From Candidatus Tectimicrobiota bacterium (GTDB taxonomy: Bacteria; UBA8248; JACPRG01), in assembly GCA_016190025.1 (NCBI GenBank), contig JACPRG010000079.1, positions 1 to 14,128 on the forward strand: a stretch of 14,128 nt of DNA, written 5' to 3'. The notes beneath the pieces are model-generated. The model was not told the origin of the DNA. It ran no database searches and was given only the letters and a program-made list of their open reading frames with translations. Within the stretch, counting starts at the first letter, position 1. Each line of letters opens with the position of its first letter. Below, one piece after another: positions 7,185 through 13,395 of this stretch. Position numbers and translations under genes: made by a program.

Positions 7185-8111
7185 TCAGGTCTCCGCCTCG
7201 AGTCCCAGGAACGCCATTTCCGCGACCAGGGGAAGCGCCGTTGGGTACCGGGGCCAGTCGGCGTACTTGGGCAGGGCGATCCCCGCCTTGACCGCGTCCA
7301 GCCCCTTTCCCCGGGAGCGCAGCGCCCGGACCGCCTCCCGCAGGTCGGTGAAGAACTCCCGCATAGTCCGGAGGATCTCCGGTCCGCCCGGGGGGCCGTG
7401 TCCCGGGACGACCCGGCTCGGACCCAGCCCCTCCATCTGGTCCAGGGCCTCGAAGATCCCCGGGCCGACGGGCTCCGCCAGGAAAGGCATCCGCCCGGCG
7501 AAGGCCAGGTCCCCCGCGAACAGGATCCTCTCCTTGGGCAGGAAAACGAGCAGGTCTCCGGCCGAATGGGCCCTTCCCGTGTAGATGAGCTCGGCCGCCC
7601 CCGCGGGGTCGTGAAGGGTGAGCCGCTCGGAGAACGTGACCGTCGGCAGGCGGAGCTCTAGGCCCGCCAGGTCCAGCCGGCCGAAGCGCTCTTTGAGCGC
7701 GGCGGTGTCGGGCCGGGCCCCTTCGATGGCCCGCGCGAAATGCGCCCCGTAGAAGAGTTCCAGCAGCAGGCCGCGGCCGGGATGGGAGCCGGCGGCCCGC
7801 AGGGCCTCGGCGGCCGCCTCGTGGGCGATGGCCGGGCAGTCGAAGGCCTGGCCGCCGAAGGTGTGGTCGCCGTGGTGATGGGTGTAGATCAGGGCGCGGG
7901 GGGGCAGGGGGGTGATCTCCGCCGCGGCCCGGCGCAGGGCCGCTCCCGCGGCGGGCGTGGGGAGGGCGTCGATGACGATGGGGCCCGCCTCGCCCAGGAC
8001 GACGCCGGCGTTCGAGCCGCCTCCGGGCTCGATGGCCACAAAGACCCTTTCGTCCAGTCTTTGCAGGGCGAAAGGGGCGTCCAACGGCGCGGATGGTTTT
8101 GTCGGGGCCAT
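7185..8111 (-). CDS. MBL-fold metallo-hydrolase
   Basis: This encodes 308 residues. The metallo-beta-lactamase signature YTHHHGDH gives the ligand set His78, His80, Asp82 and His83. The other ligands follow at family spacing: His182 (TGRAHSAGD), Asp201 (LFAGDLAF) and His238 (VVPGHGP). This is a complete di-metal site. The N-terminal strand pattern (VFVAIEPGGGSNAGVVLGEAGPIVIDAL) is also typical. There is no signal peptide, so it is probably cytoplasmic. Lactonase, glyoxalase or other hydrolase roles are all possible, and sequence alone does not decide. It starts 24 nt after the LVIVD gene with no clear Shine-Dalgarno sequence at normal distance, so translation may rely on coupling. The Ala-rich stretches reflect high G+C. 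Confidence 0.9.
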   Translation of the reverse strand: MAPTKPSAPLDAPFALQRLDERVFVAIEPGGGSNAGVVLGEAGPIVIDALPTPAAGAALRRAAAEITPLPPRALIYTHHHGDHTFGGQAFDCPAIAHEAAAEALRAAGSHPGRGLLLELFYGAHFARAIEGARPDTAALKERFGRLDLAGLELRLPTVTFSERLTLHDPAGAAELIYTGRAHSAGDLLVFLPKERILFAGDLAFAGRMPFLAEPVGPGIFEALDQMEGLGPSRVVPGHGPPGGPEILRTMREFFTDLREAVRALRSRGKGLDAVKAGIALPKYADWPRYPTALPLVAEMAFLGLEAET

Positions 8112-8135
8112 GTGCGCGTTTGAAACCGCCTTGCG

Positions 8136-9272
8136 TCACCCCGTGAATTCGAGGATCTCGAGGCCGTCGAAGCGGTCGAGCAGATAAATCAGTCCGTCTT
8201 CGTCCACGAACACGTCGTTGCTCTGGACCATGGTCTGGCCCTTGCCGGGCTCGGGGACGAAGGAGCCCACCTCGGTGGGGCGGTAGGGGTCGCGGATGTC
8301 CAGGACGCGTAGGCCCCCCGCGAACCACGTCAGGCAGAGGAGGTTGTTTTCGTACACCTGTTCCTGAGGCTGGTGGGCGCCGAACCACTCGTCCGGGTCG
8401 AAGTCGTGGTCCTGGGGATACGACCAAGTGGAGACGGGGACGGGGTTGGTCTCCTCGGTGATGTCCACCATCCAGAACCAGCCGTTGGGCTTGGAGGCCA
8501 GCCGGTCGCGGATGTCCTCGTCGGTGACCGCCAGGAACTTGCGGCCCTTGATCTCATGGGGGATGGGCAGCGCGGTGTGTGTCGGGCAGACGTAAGGGGG
8601 GCTCCAGTCCAGGCGGCTCACCATCTTGGGCCGGCTCATGTCGGAGATGTCCAGGATGACGAACCCCCCGTGCCAGTAGCTGGTGTAGAGCCGGTCGCCC
8701 AGGCGGAGTGGATGGTGGCACTTGTGCCGCGTCCCTTCCCAATCGGGCTTCTCCCCGCCGGCGACCCATTGGCCGGGCAGCCACCACCGGCCCACCTCCT
8801 CGGGCTTCTCGGGATTGTTCAGATCCAGGATCAGGACGATGTTCCCCCGGTAGCCTTCCATCTCGGGCGAGAGATAGACGTAGCGCCCGTCGAAGTCGAA
8901 CCGGTGCACGCCGGTGTTCGCCGCGCGGAAGAAGGCGATCTCGCGCGGCTTCCTCGGGTTGGAGACGTCGTAGACCTTGAGCCCGCCCTGGGCCGCGCTC
9001 CCCTTTCCGTGCCGCTCGACGTTGGTCACCATGATGCCGTTGTGAGCGCGGACTTTGTGGGTGTGGACCCCCTGCGGGATCTCCACGTGGGAGAGGGTGC
9101 GGATGTGCCTGGGATCGGATACGTCCAGAAGGGTGGTGCCGTGGGGGGCCTGCATGTGGCCGATGTAGGCCCGCTTGTCCACGACGGTCACTTGGCCGCC
9201 GCCCGGGATGTCCGTCCGCCCGACGCGCCGGACGTTCTTGGATGTGCCGTGGAGGTGTTTGTACTTGGACAT
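8136..9272 (-). CDS. LVIVD-repeat beta-propeller protein
   Basis: This encodes 378 residues. At least six LVIVD-type units are seen, each ending in a strand and turn of the form L-D-(V/I)-x-(D/N)-P-x-x-P: LLDVSDPRHIR (48), VYDVSNPRKPRE (100), ILDLNNPEKPEEV (148), ILDISDMSRPKMV (206), MVDITEETNPVPV (268) and VLDIRDPYRPTEV (324). LEILEF closes the fold. A propeller of about seven blades is likely. His72, His123, His187, His232 and His300 recur just before the first strand of successive blades, suggesting a central metal site; this is inference by analogy with other propeller metalloenzymes. No signal peptide is present. The start at 9272 has GAGG 6 nt upstream, whereas the ATG at 9284 has none. 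It leads a two-gene unit with the MBL gene. Confidence 0.85.
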   Translation of the reverse strand: MSKYKHLHGTSKNVRRVGRTDIPGGGQVTVVDKRAYIGHMQAPHGTTLLDVSDPRHIRTLSHVEIPQGVHTHKVRAHNGIMVTNVERHGKGSAAQGGLKVYDVSNPRKPREIAFFRAANTGVHRFDFDGRYVYLSPEMEGYRGNIVLILDLNNPEKPEEVGRWWLPGQWVAGGEKPDWEGTRHKCHHPLRLGDRLYTSYWHGGFVILDISDMSRPKMVSRLDWSPPYVCPTHTALPIPHEIKGRKFLAVTDEDIRDRLASKPNGWFWMVDITEETNPVPVSTWSYPQDHDFDPDEWFGAHQPQEQVYENNLLCLTWFAGGLRVLDIRDPYRPTEVGSFVPEPGKGQTMVQSNDVFVDEDGLIYLLDRFDGLEILEFTG

Positions 9273-9278
9273 GGGTTG

Positions 9279-9282
9279 CCTC
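9279..9282 (-). promoter_or_regulatory. Ribosome binding site fixing the LVIVD gene start
   Basis: GAGG on the minus strand lies 6 nt before the ATG at 9272. It overlaps the in-frame upstream ATG at 9284, which itself has no Shine-Dalgarno sequence. Confidence 0.6.
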
Positions 9283-9329
9283 ATGAAGGTGCGCTCGAGA
9301 CGGAGGAAGGCGTTCTCGCAAGACGCGGC

Positions 9330-9359
9330 ATTCTATCACGCGCGGCGTCTTTCCGGGAA
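9330..9359 (-). promoter_or_regulatory. Candidate extended -10 promoter for the LVIVD-MBL unit
   Basis: On the minus strand TGATAGAAT (-10 TAGAAT at 9335-9330, with TG one base upstream) stands out in G+C-rich DNA, 57 nt before the LVIVD start. The -35 at 18 nt (TTCCCG) matches 3 of 6, which is acceptable for an extended -10 promoter. Confidence 0.5.
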
Positions 9360-9372
9360 GGCCCGGCGGCCC

Positions 9373-10023
9373 TCAGCGGTAGCACGCGATCACCTCCTCC
9401 CAGGGCACGGCTCCCTCGCGAAGGAGGATGGGCCTCTTTCCCCGGACGTCGACCATTGTAGACGGCAGCCCGCCGGCGGTCGGTCCGATATCGACGACGG
9501 TTTCCAGGTGGTCTCCCAGGGCTTCGAGGACCTCTTCGGCCGTCCGGGATGGTTTTTCCCGATACAGGTTGGCGCTTGTTGCGGTCACCGGGCCGCCCAC
9601 CCGCCGGATCACCTCGCGGGCGACGACCGAGTCGGGCACGCGGATGCTGACTCCTTTCCGGATCCCGAGGACGCCCGGGGGAAGCGAGTCTTTGCCGGGG
9701 AGGACGAGGTTGAGCGGCCCGGGCCAGAAGGTGGCCATGAGAACGCGCGCGCGGTCGGGGATGCGCTTGGCCACCATCTGGACCATGTCGATGTCGGACG
9801 CCAGGAGCCCCACGGGCTTCGTGGTGTCCCTCCCCTTCACTTCGAGGACGCGGGAGACGGCGCTCCAGCTCAGGCCGTCGGCGGCCAGGGCGTAAAAGGT
9901 CTCCGTGGGAAGGCCGACGAGGCCGCCGGCCAGGATCGCATAGGCGGCCGCCTCCAGGGCCGAAGGCTCGGGCTTCAGCGGGTTGACCACGAGTCTGCGG
10001 GGGGGAGAAGGCGGGACCGGCAT
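9373..10023 (-). CDS. Sua5/YciO/YrdC-family L-threonylcarbamoyladenylate synthase
   Basis: This encodes 216 residues. The conserved opening AILAGGLVGLPTETFYALAAD (30-49) matches the PTET-x-Y-G-L-x-x-D box, with Ala for the usual Gly. EVKGRDTTKPVGLL (61-74) carries the K-G-R substrate loop, and TFWPGPLNLVLP (98-109) follows. SIRVPD (126-131) precedes the S-x-N motif TATSANLYREKPSRTAEEV (147-165). PSTMVDV closes the fold. Family members make threonylcarbamoyl-AMP for the t6A37 modification of tRNA in the cytoplasm. There is no C-terminal Sua5 domain, so it is the short YrdC/YciO type. The ATG at 10023 overlaps the purE stop as TGATG, with GGGGG 6 nt upstream. A TTG just before it is less likely. 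A YciO-type paralogue of unclear role is the main alternative. Confidence 0.92.
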   Translation of the reverse strand: MPVPPSPPRRLVVNPLKPEPSALEAAAYAILAGGLVGLPTETFYALAADGLSWSAVSRVLEVKGRDTTKPVGLLASDIDMVQMVAKRIPDRARVLMATFWPGPLNLVLPGKDSLPPGVLGIRKGVSIRVPDSVVAREVIRRVGGPVTATSANLYREKPSRTAEEVLEALGDHLETVVDIGPTAGGLPSTMVDVRGKRPILLREGAVPWEEVIACYR

Positions 10024-10517
10024 CAAAGACCCCCGAGGCGCTTGGACTTCTCCGCGACCGAGGCGGCCGCCTCTTCCCGATACGCCTTCAACCGGGCGGC
10101 CAGAGCGTCGTCGCCGAGGGCCAGGATTTCGGCGGCCAGGAGCGCGGCGTTGTGGGCGCCGGCTTTGCCGACGGCCATCCCGGCCACCGGGACGCCCTTC
10201 GGCATCTGAACGGTGGAGAGGAGCGAGTCGAGGCCTTGAAGGGCGCTCTCCAGCGGGACGCCGATGACGGGCCGGAGGGTCTCGGCCGCCACGACGCCCG
10301 CCAGGTGGGCCGCTCCCCCCGCCCCCGCGATGAAGACCTTCACCCCCCGCGCCTCGGCCTCCCGGACGTACCGTCTCACCCGCTCGGGCGACCGGTGGGC
10401 CGAGGCCACGAGGAACTCGTAAGGCACGCCGAGCGCCTGGAGGAGGCCGAAGGCTTCCGACATGACGGTGTGGTCGCCGTCGCTGCCCATCAGGATGCCC
10501 ACCGGCGGAGCGCTCAC
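10023..10517 (-). CDS. purE: 5-(carboxyamino)imidazole ribonucleotide mutase
   Basis: This encodes 164 residues, the usual class I PurE length. The enzyme converts N5-CAIR to CAIR in de novo purine synthesis. Signatures seen are the N-terminal phosphate-binding loop GSDGDHTVM (11-19), [11 protein letters not shown] (38-47) with catalytic His41, [28 protein letters not shown] (62-89), [14 protein letters not shown] and [11 protein letters not shown]. The loop usually reads GS-x-SD; here the second Ser is Gly14. The start is GTG, with AAGGA about 8 nt before it. It is the first gene of a two-gene unit with the Sua5/YrdC-type gene (TGATG overlap) and is divergent from rarA. No purK follows, so the ATP-dependent partner must be elsewhere, or a different route supplies CAIR. 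Confidence 0.95.
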   Translation of the reverse strand: MSAPPVGILMGSDGDHTVMSEAFGLLQALGVPYEFLVASAHRSPERVRRYVREAEARGVKVFIAGAGGAAHLAGVVAAETLRPVIGVPLESALQGLDSLLSTVQMPKGVPVAGMAVGKAGAHNAALLAAEILALGDDALAARLKAYREEAAASVAEKSKRLGGL

Positions 10518-10594
10518 TCGTCTTTTCCTTCCCGGCGCGGGTGTCCGTTGTCGCGCGGGGGCTTCAGCCTTGCCGATTTAGTCCCCTGGACCCT

Positions 10595-10622
10595 CTTATC
10601 ACGCCGGTTTGGCGCGAGTCAA
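10595..10622 (-). promoter_or_regulatory. Candidate purE promoter
   Basis: On the minus strand TTGACT (10622-10617) is followed after 16 nt by GATAAG (10600-10595). It lies 77 nt before the GTG start. The -35 matches 5 of 6 and the -10 matches 4 of 6. Confidence 0.5.
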
Positions 10623-10658
10623 CGCGGGCCCGGCGCCCCCGGTCGAGAAGGAACCGGC

Positions 10659-10688
10659 TTGACTTGGCGGAGCGCCCCCTCCTAATCT
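10659..10688 (+). promoter_or_regulatory. Candidate rarA promoter
   Basis: TTGACT (10659-10664) is followed after 18 nt by TAATCT (10683-10688), 37 nt before the ATG. The -35 matches 5 of 6 and the -10 matches 3 of 6. It diverges from the purE candidate, with the two -35 boxes 36 nt apart. Confidence 0.45.
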
Positions 10689-10725
10689 CCTTTCGACGGC
10701 CGGAATAGGCTGAGGGGAGCCCGCG

Positions 10726-12135
10726 ATGGTCGAGCCGATGGAGCTGTTCGAACCCCCGGAGCCGTCCGAGTCTCGGCGGGCCGGGGAGGAAGACCGGGCG
10801 GATGGGGAATCCCTCCGGCCGCTGGCCGATCGGGTGCGCCCCGAGACCCTTGATGAGTTCGTGGGCCAGCGGCACATCCTCGGCGAGGGGCAGGTCCTGC
10901 GGCGGATCATCGAAGCGGACGAGCCGACCTCCATCCTCTTCTGGGGACCCCCGGGCTCCGGGAAGACCACCCTCGCGAGGATCATCGCCCGCCGCACGGG
11001 CGCCAACTTCGTGAGCTTCAGCGCGGTCCTGTCCGGGGTGAAGGAGCTTCGGGAGGTCGTCGAGGCGGCCCGCCGGGTGCGCCGCGCCCAGGGGCGGCGG
11101 ACGGTTCTCTTCGTGGACGAGATCCACCGCTTCAACAAGGCCCAGCAGGACGCCTTTCTCCCTCACGTCGAGTCGGGCCTGATCACCCTCATCGGCGCCA
11201 CGACGGAAAACCCCTCTTTCGAGGTCAACTCCGCTCTCCTCTCCCGGTGCCGGGTCTTCGTCCTGGAGGCGCTCACGGCCGGGGAGGTCCGCGCCCTCCT
11301 GGACCGGGCGCTGCGCTCGCAGAAGGGCCTCGCCCCCCTGCGCGTCGAGGCGGACGAGGAGGCGCTGGAGCACCTGGCCCGGATGTCCAACGGAGACGCG
11401 AGAGTCGCCCTGAGCGCCCTGGAGATGGCGGCCCTCGCCGCGGAGCCGGACCCAGAGGGGAGGCGGCGCGTCTCTCTCCTGGACGCCGAGGGGGCACTTC
11501 AGCGGCGGGCCCTCCTCTACGACCGGGCCGGAGAGGAGCACTACAACGTCATCTCCGCCCTCCACAAGAGCCTGCGGGGCAGCGACCCCGACGCCGCTCT
11601 CTACTGGCTGGCCCGGATGATCGAGGCGGGGGAGGACCCCCTGTACATCGCCCGGCGGATGGTGCGCTTCGCCTCGGAGGACGTGGGGATGGCCGACCCC
11701 CAGGCGCTCGCCGTCGCCCTGGCCGCCAAGGACGCCTTCCACTTCATCGGCCCGCCGGAGGGATACCTGGCCCTGGCGCAGGCGGCCGTCTATCTCGCCA
11801 CCGCCCCCAAGAGCAACGCCCTCTACGCGGCCTACGGGGAGGCCGTGCGGGACGTCCGGGAGACGATGAACGAGCCGGTCCCCCTTCACATCCGGAACGC
11901 CCCGACCCGCCTGATGTCCGAGCTGGGGTACGGAAAGGGCTACCAGTACGCCCACGACCGGGAGGGCGCCTTTGCCCCCGAGCAGGCGTATCTGCCCGAT
12001 AATCTCGCGGGCCGGACGTATTACCGCCCGACGGACCGGGGCTTCGAGAAGACCGTCGGCGAGCGCCTCGCCCGCTGGCGGGAGTTGGTCCACAAGGCGC
12101 GAGAGAAGAAAGGCAAGGGAAAAGACAGGGCATGA
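10726..12135 (+). CDS. rarA: Replication-associated AAA+ ATPase RarA/MgsA
   Basis: This encodes 469 residues. It is a clamp-loader-like ATPase acting at stalled replication forks. The family opening PLADRVRPETLDEFVGQRHILGEG is at 32-55. Walker A GPPGSGKTT is at 74-82, Walker B LFVDEIHRFNKAQQDAFLPHVE at 128-149, sensor 1 GATTENPSFEVNSALLSRC at 157-175 with the arginine finger of SRC. The C-terminal tetramerisation region contains HYNVISALHKSLRGSDPDAALYWLARMIEAGEDPLYIARRMVRFASEDVGMADP, PEGYLALAQAAVYLATAPKSNA and a closing GYQYAHDREGAFAPEQAYLPDNLAGRTYYRPTDRGFE, all typical. The first 30 residues, acidic and Pro-rich, form a non-conserved extension. The ATG at 10726 has GAGGGGAG 6 nt upstream. 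The DsbA-fold gene begins 94 nt downstream. Confidence 0.96.
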   Translation: MVEPMELFEPPEPSESRRAGEEDRADGESLRPLADRVRPETLDEFVGQRHILGEGQVLRRIIEADEPTSILFWGPPGSGKTTLARIIARRTGANFVSFSAVLSGVKELREVVEAARRVRRAQGRRTVLFVDEIHRFNKAQQDAFLPHVESGLITLIGATTENPSFEVNSALLSRCRVFVLEALTAGEVRALLDRALRSQKGLAPLRVEADEEALEHLARMSNGDARVALSALEMAALAAEPDPEGRRRVSLLDAEGALQRRALLYDRAGEEHYNVISALHKSLRGSDPDAALYWLARMIEAGEDPLYIARRMVRFASEDVGMADPQALAVALAAKDAFHFIGPPEGYLALAQAAVYLATAPKSNALYAAYGEAVRDVRETMNEPVPLHIRNAPTRLMSELGYGKGYQYAHDREGAFAPEQAYLPDNLAGRTYYRPTDRGFEKTVGERLARWRELVHKAREKKGKGKDRA

Positions 12136-12139
12136 TGTT

Positions 12140-12180
12140 AGGGGGGCTTTTTTGAAGACCGGCCCCCCTGCAACCCCCCT
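12140..12180 (+). other. G-run hairpin with two competing partners
   Basis: Just after the rarA stop, AGGGGGGC (12140-12147) can pair with GCCCCCCT (12162-12169) around a 14-nt loop containing six T. A second CCCCCCT at 12174-12180 offers an alternative partner. A T5 run follows at 12188-12192. It may be a terminator or attenuator between rarA and the DsbA-fold gene, but the T run is not directly behind the stem. Confidence 0.4.
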
Positions 12181-12229
12181 GGAAAACTTTTTCTCGTGGG
12201 GGTCCGCGTTTTTCGAGGGAGAATGAATC

Positions 12230-13063
12230 ATGGCCGCGAAAGCGCAGGTGAAATACGAGCCGGTTCGGGATTCCATCGTCCGGGCGAAGTTCCAGGCCCT
12301 CACCCCCAGGCAGCTTCACGCCCTTCGGACGCGGATGGTGATCCGCACGATCGGGGCCTTCCACCGGGGAACCTGGCTCCTCATCGGCGAGAGTCAGAAG
12401 GAGGAGCTGGAGAAGCACCTCGCCGGGGTCCTGGCCGAGCCGCCCGGGAGGCCCTTCGTGGTCCCGGTCTACTTCGACTACCAGTCCCAGAACTCCTGGC
12501 TGGCCGTCCCCGTCTGCCAGCGGCTGGCGGAGAGACATGACGTCTTCTTCTCCTGGCGGGCCTTCCAGCAGCGCCCCGAGTGGAAGACCGCGGATTCGCC
12601 CCCCGCTCCCAAGGAGGTGATGCAGTCCCGCTGGGAGCAGAGCCGCGCCGTGGCGAAAGAGCTGGGGGTCCTCCTGGCGGAGACCCGCTCGCCCCACCGG
12701 ATGAACACCCGCCGCCTCCACATGTGCACGGAATACGCCCGCCTCCAGGGGAAAGAGATGGACCTCATCCGGGCGCTCCTCGAGGCCTGGCACGGAAAGC
12801 ACGAGAACGTCGGAGACCCGCAGGTCTTCGACAAGATCGCGGAGAGAGTCGGCTTGAACGTCCCCGAGATGGACGAGGCGGTGGAGTCCGGCGTCTTCGA
12901 GGGGATCATCGACCAGCACCGCGCGGAGGCCGCCGAGGCGGGGGTCTTCGGCGTCCCGACGTTCGTCGTGGACGGCCAGCTCATCTGGGGGCGGCAGACG
13001 ATGGACGAGGTGGAGGAAGCCCTGAAGCAGGCCGGCGCGCCGAGGCGGGGAAGAAGGGGGTGA
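12230..13063 (+). CDS. DsbA-fold (FrnE/HCCA-isomerase-like) protein lacking CxxC
   Basis: This encodes 277 residues. Residues about 77-268 match the DsbA/2-hydroxychromene-2-carboxylate isomerase fold: strand and helix VVPVYFDYQSQNSWLAVPVCQRL (77-99), the helical insert PHRMNTRRLHMCTEYARLQGKEMDLIRALLEAWH (155-188), then EAGVFGVPTFVVDGQLIWGRQTMDEVEEAL (236-265) with the cis-Pro loop GVPTFVV. Where DsbA has its CxxC, this protein has YQSQNSWLA, so it cannot be a thiol oxidoreductase of the usual type and resembles the isomerase or glutathione-transferase kappa branch. Residues 1-75 are an unrecognised N-terminal region with no signal peptide, so it is probably cytoplasmic. The ATG follows GAGGGAG. 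It lies 94 nt after rarA and the link to rarA may be incidental. Confidence 0.82.
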   Translation: MAAKAQVKYEPVRDSIVRAKFQALTPRQLHALRTRMVIRTIGAFHRGTWLLIGESQKEELEKHLAGVLAEPPGRPFVVPVYFDYQSQNSWLAVPVCQRLAERHDVFFSWRAFQQRPEWKTADSPPAPKEVMQSRWEQSRAVAKELGVLLAETRSPHRMNTRRLHMCTEYARLQGKEMDLIRALLEAWHGKHENVGDPQVFDKIAERVGLNVPEMDEAVESGVFEGIIDQHRAEAAEAGVFGVPTFVVDGQLIWGRQTMDEVEEALKQAGAPRRGRRG

Positions 13064-13088
13064 AGACGAGGAGCTCGTAGCGCGGGGT

Positions 13089-13115
13089 GTAGGGGCGACC
13101 GGCCGTCGCCCCTAC
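13089..13115. repeat. Palindromic repeat, 11-bp stem
   Basis: GTAGGGGCGAC (13089-13099) and GTCGCCCCTAC (13105-13115) are perfect complements around the loop CGGCC. It starts 25 nt after the DsbA-fold stop. The sequence type (GTAGGGGCGAC...GTCGCCCCTAC) is familiar as a short dispersed repeat in many bacterial genomes. It could also terminate the upstream transcript, although no T run follows. Confidence 0.7.
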
Positions 13116-13138
13116 CATCCCCTCCAAAGCTCCCCGAT

Positions 13139-13166
13139 CGTCATTCCCGCGCAGGCGGGAATCCAG
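13139..13166. repeat. REP-like palindrome (CATTCCCGC...GCGGGAATC type)
   Basis: ATTCCCGC (13143-13150) and GCGGGAAT (13155-13162) pair perfectly around GCAG. The flanks (CGTC before, CCAG after) also match the widespread intergenic repeat CGTCATTCCCGC...GCGGGAATCCAG. On the minus strand it translates to the tell-tale peptide DSRLRGNDD, which marks spurious frames in many genomes. Confidence 0.75.
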
Positions 13167-13270
13167 CAGGGGGGTGGACGGCGCTTGCTTGGGGTCCGGC
13201 GGACTGGGAAGGATCGCCTCCGGCGTCTGAAATTCGTCCACGCATCCGTGGATTTACCTTCTCTTTTTCT

Positions 13271-13299
13271 TTGCCTTTATCCCGACGGGTCGGTATGAT
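13271..13299 (+). promoter_or_regulatory. Candidate promoter of the Sel1-repeat gene
   Basis: TTGCCT (13271-13276) and TATGAT (13294-13299) are separated by the ideal 17 nt, in an AT-rich island following T-rich DNA. The -10 matches 5 of 6 and the -35 matches 4 of 6. The start codon is 96 nt beyond the -10, leaving a long leader with two palindromes. Confidence 0.55.
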
Positions 13300-13313
13300 C
13301 AGATTCGTCGATT

Positions 13314-13348
13314 CGGCATGCCGTCGTGCGGCGCAGATCTGATCTGCG
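13314..13348. promoter_or_regulatory. Paired palindromes in the Sel1 gene leader (possible operator)
   Basis: A 10-bp palindrome CGGCATGCCG (13314-13323) is followed by CGCAGATC-T-GATCTGCG (13332-13348), a perfect 8-1-8 inverted repeat. They lie 15 and 33 nt downstream of the candidate -10. They may be a repressor operator or RNA hairpins. Confidence 0.4.
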
Positions 13349-13395
13349 ATTTCGCTCGGGACCATCGGCAAGAGGGGCGTGCGAGGAGAGCCGGG

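Larger units (their letters stand above)
13064..13395. other. Intergenic region rich in palindromes upstream of the Sel1 gene
   Basis: These 332 nt hold no convincing gene. They contain two dispersed-type palindromic repeats, a short hairpin TCCACG/CGTGGA (13237-13252) followed by TTTACC, a good promoter candidate and two palindromes in the following leader, each listed or discussed separately. Short minus-strand frames here translate repeat DNA. Confidence 0.7.

Noticed and set aside
6316..8427. 703-residue minus-strand open frame across the MBL gene and parts of its neighbours
   Set aside because: It overlaps three better-supported genes in another frame and is Arg/Pro/Gly-rich low-complexity sequence.
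10564..12303. 579-residue minus-strand frame opposite rarA
   Set aside because: rarA on the plus strand has all AAA+ motifs in order. The antisense frame has none and lacks a suitable ribosome site.
13089..13166. Two nearby palindromes as a CRISPR array
   Set aside because: The two units differ in sequence, are not repeated at regular spacing, and there are no cas genes.
12981..13241. Minus-strand 86-residue frame containing DSRLRGNDD
   Set aside because: That peptide is the translation of a known type of palindromic repeat, and the frame also runs through a second repeat and into the DsbA-fold gene antisense.
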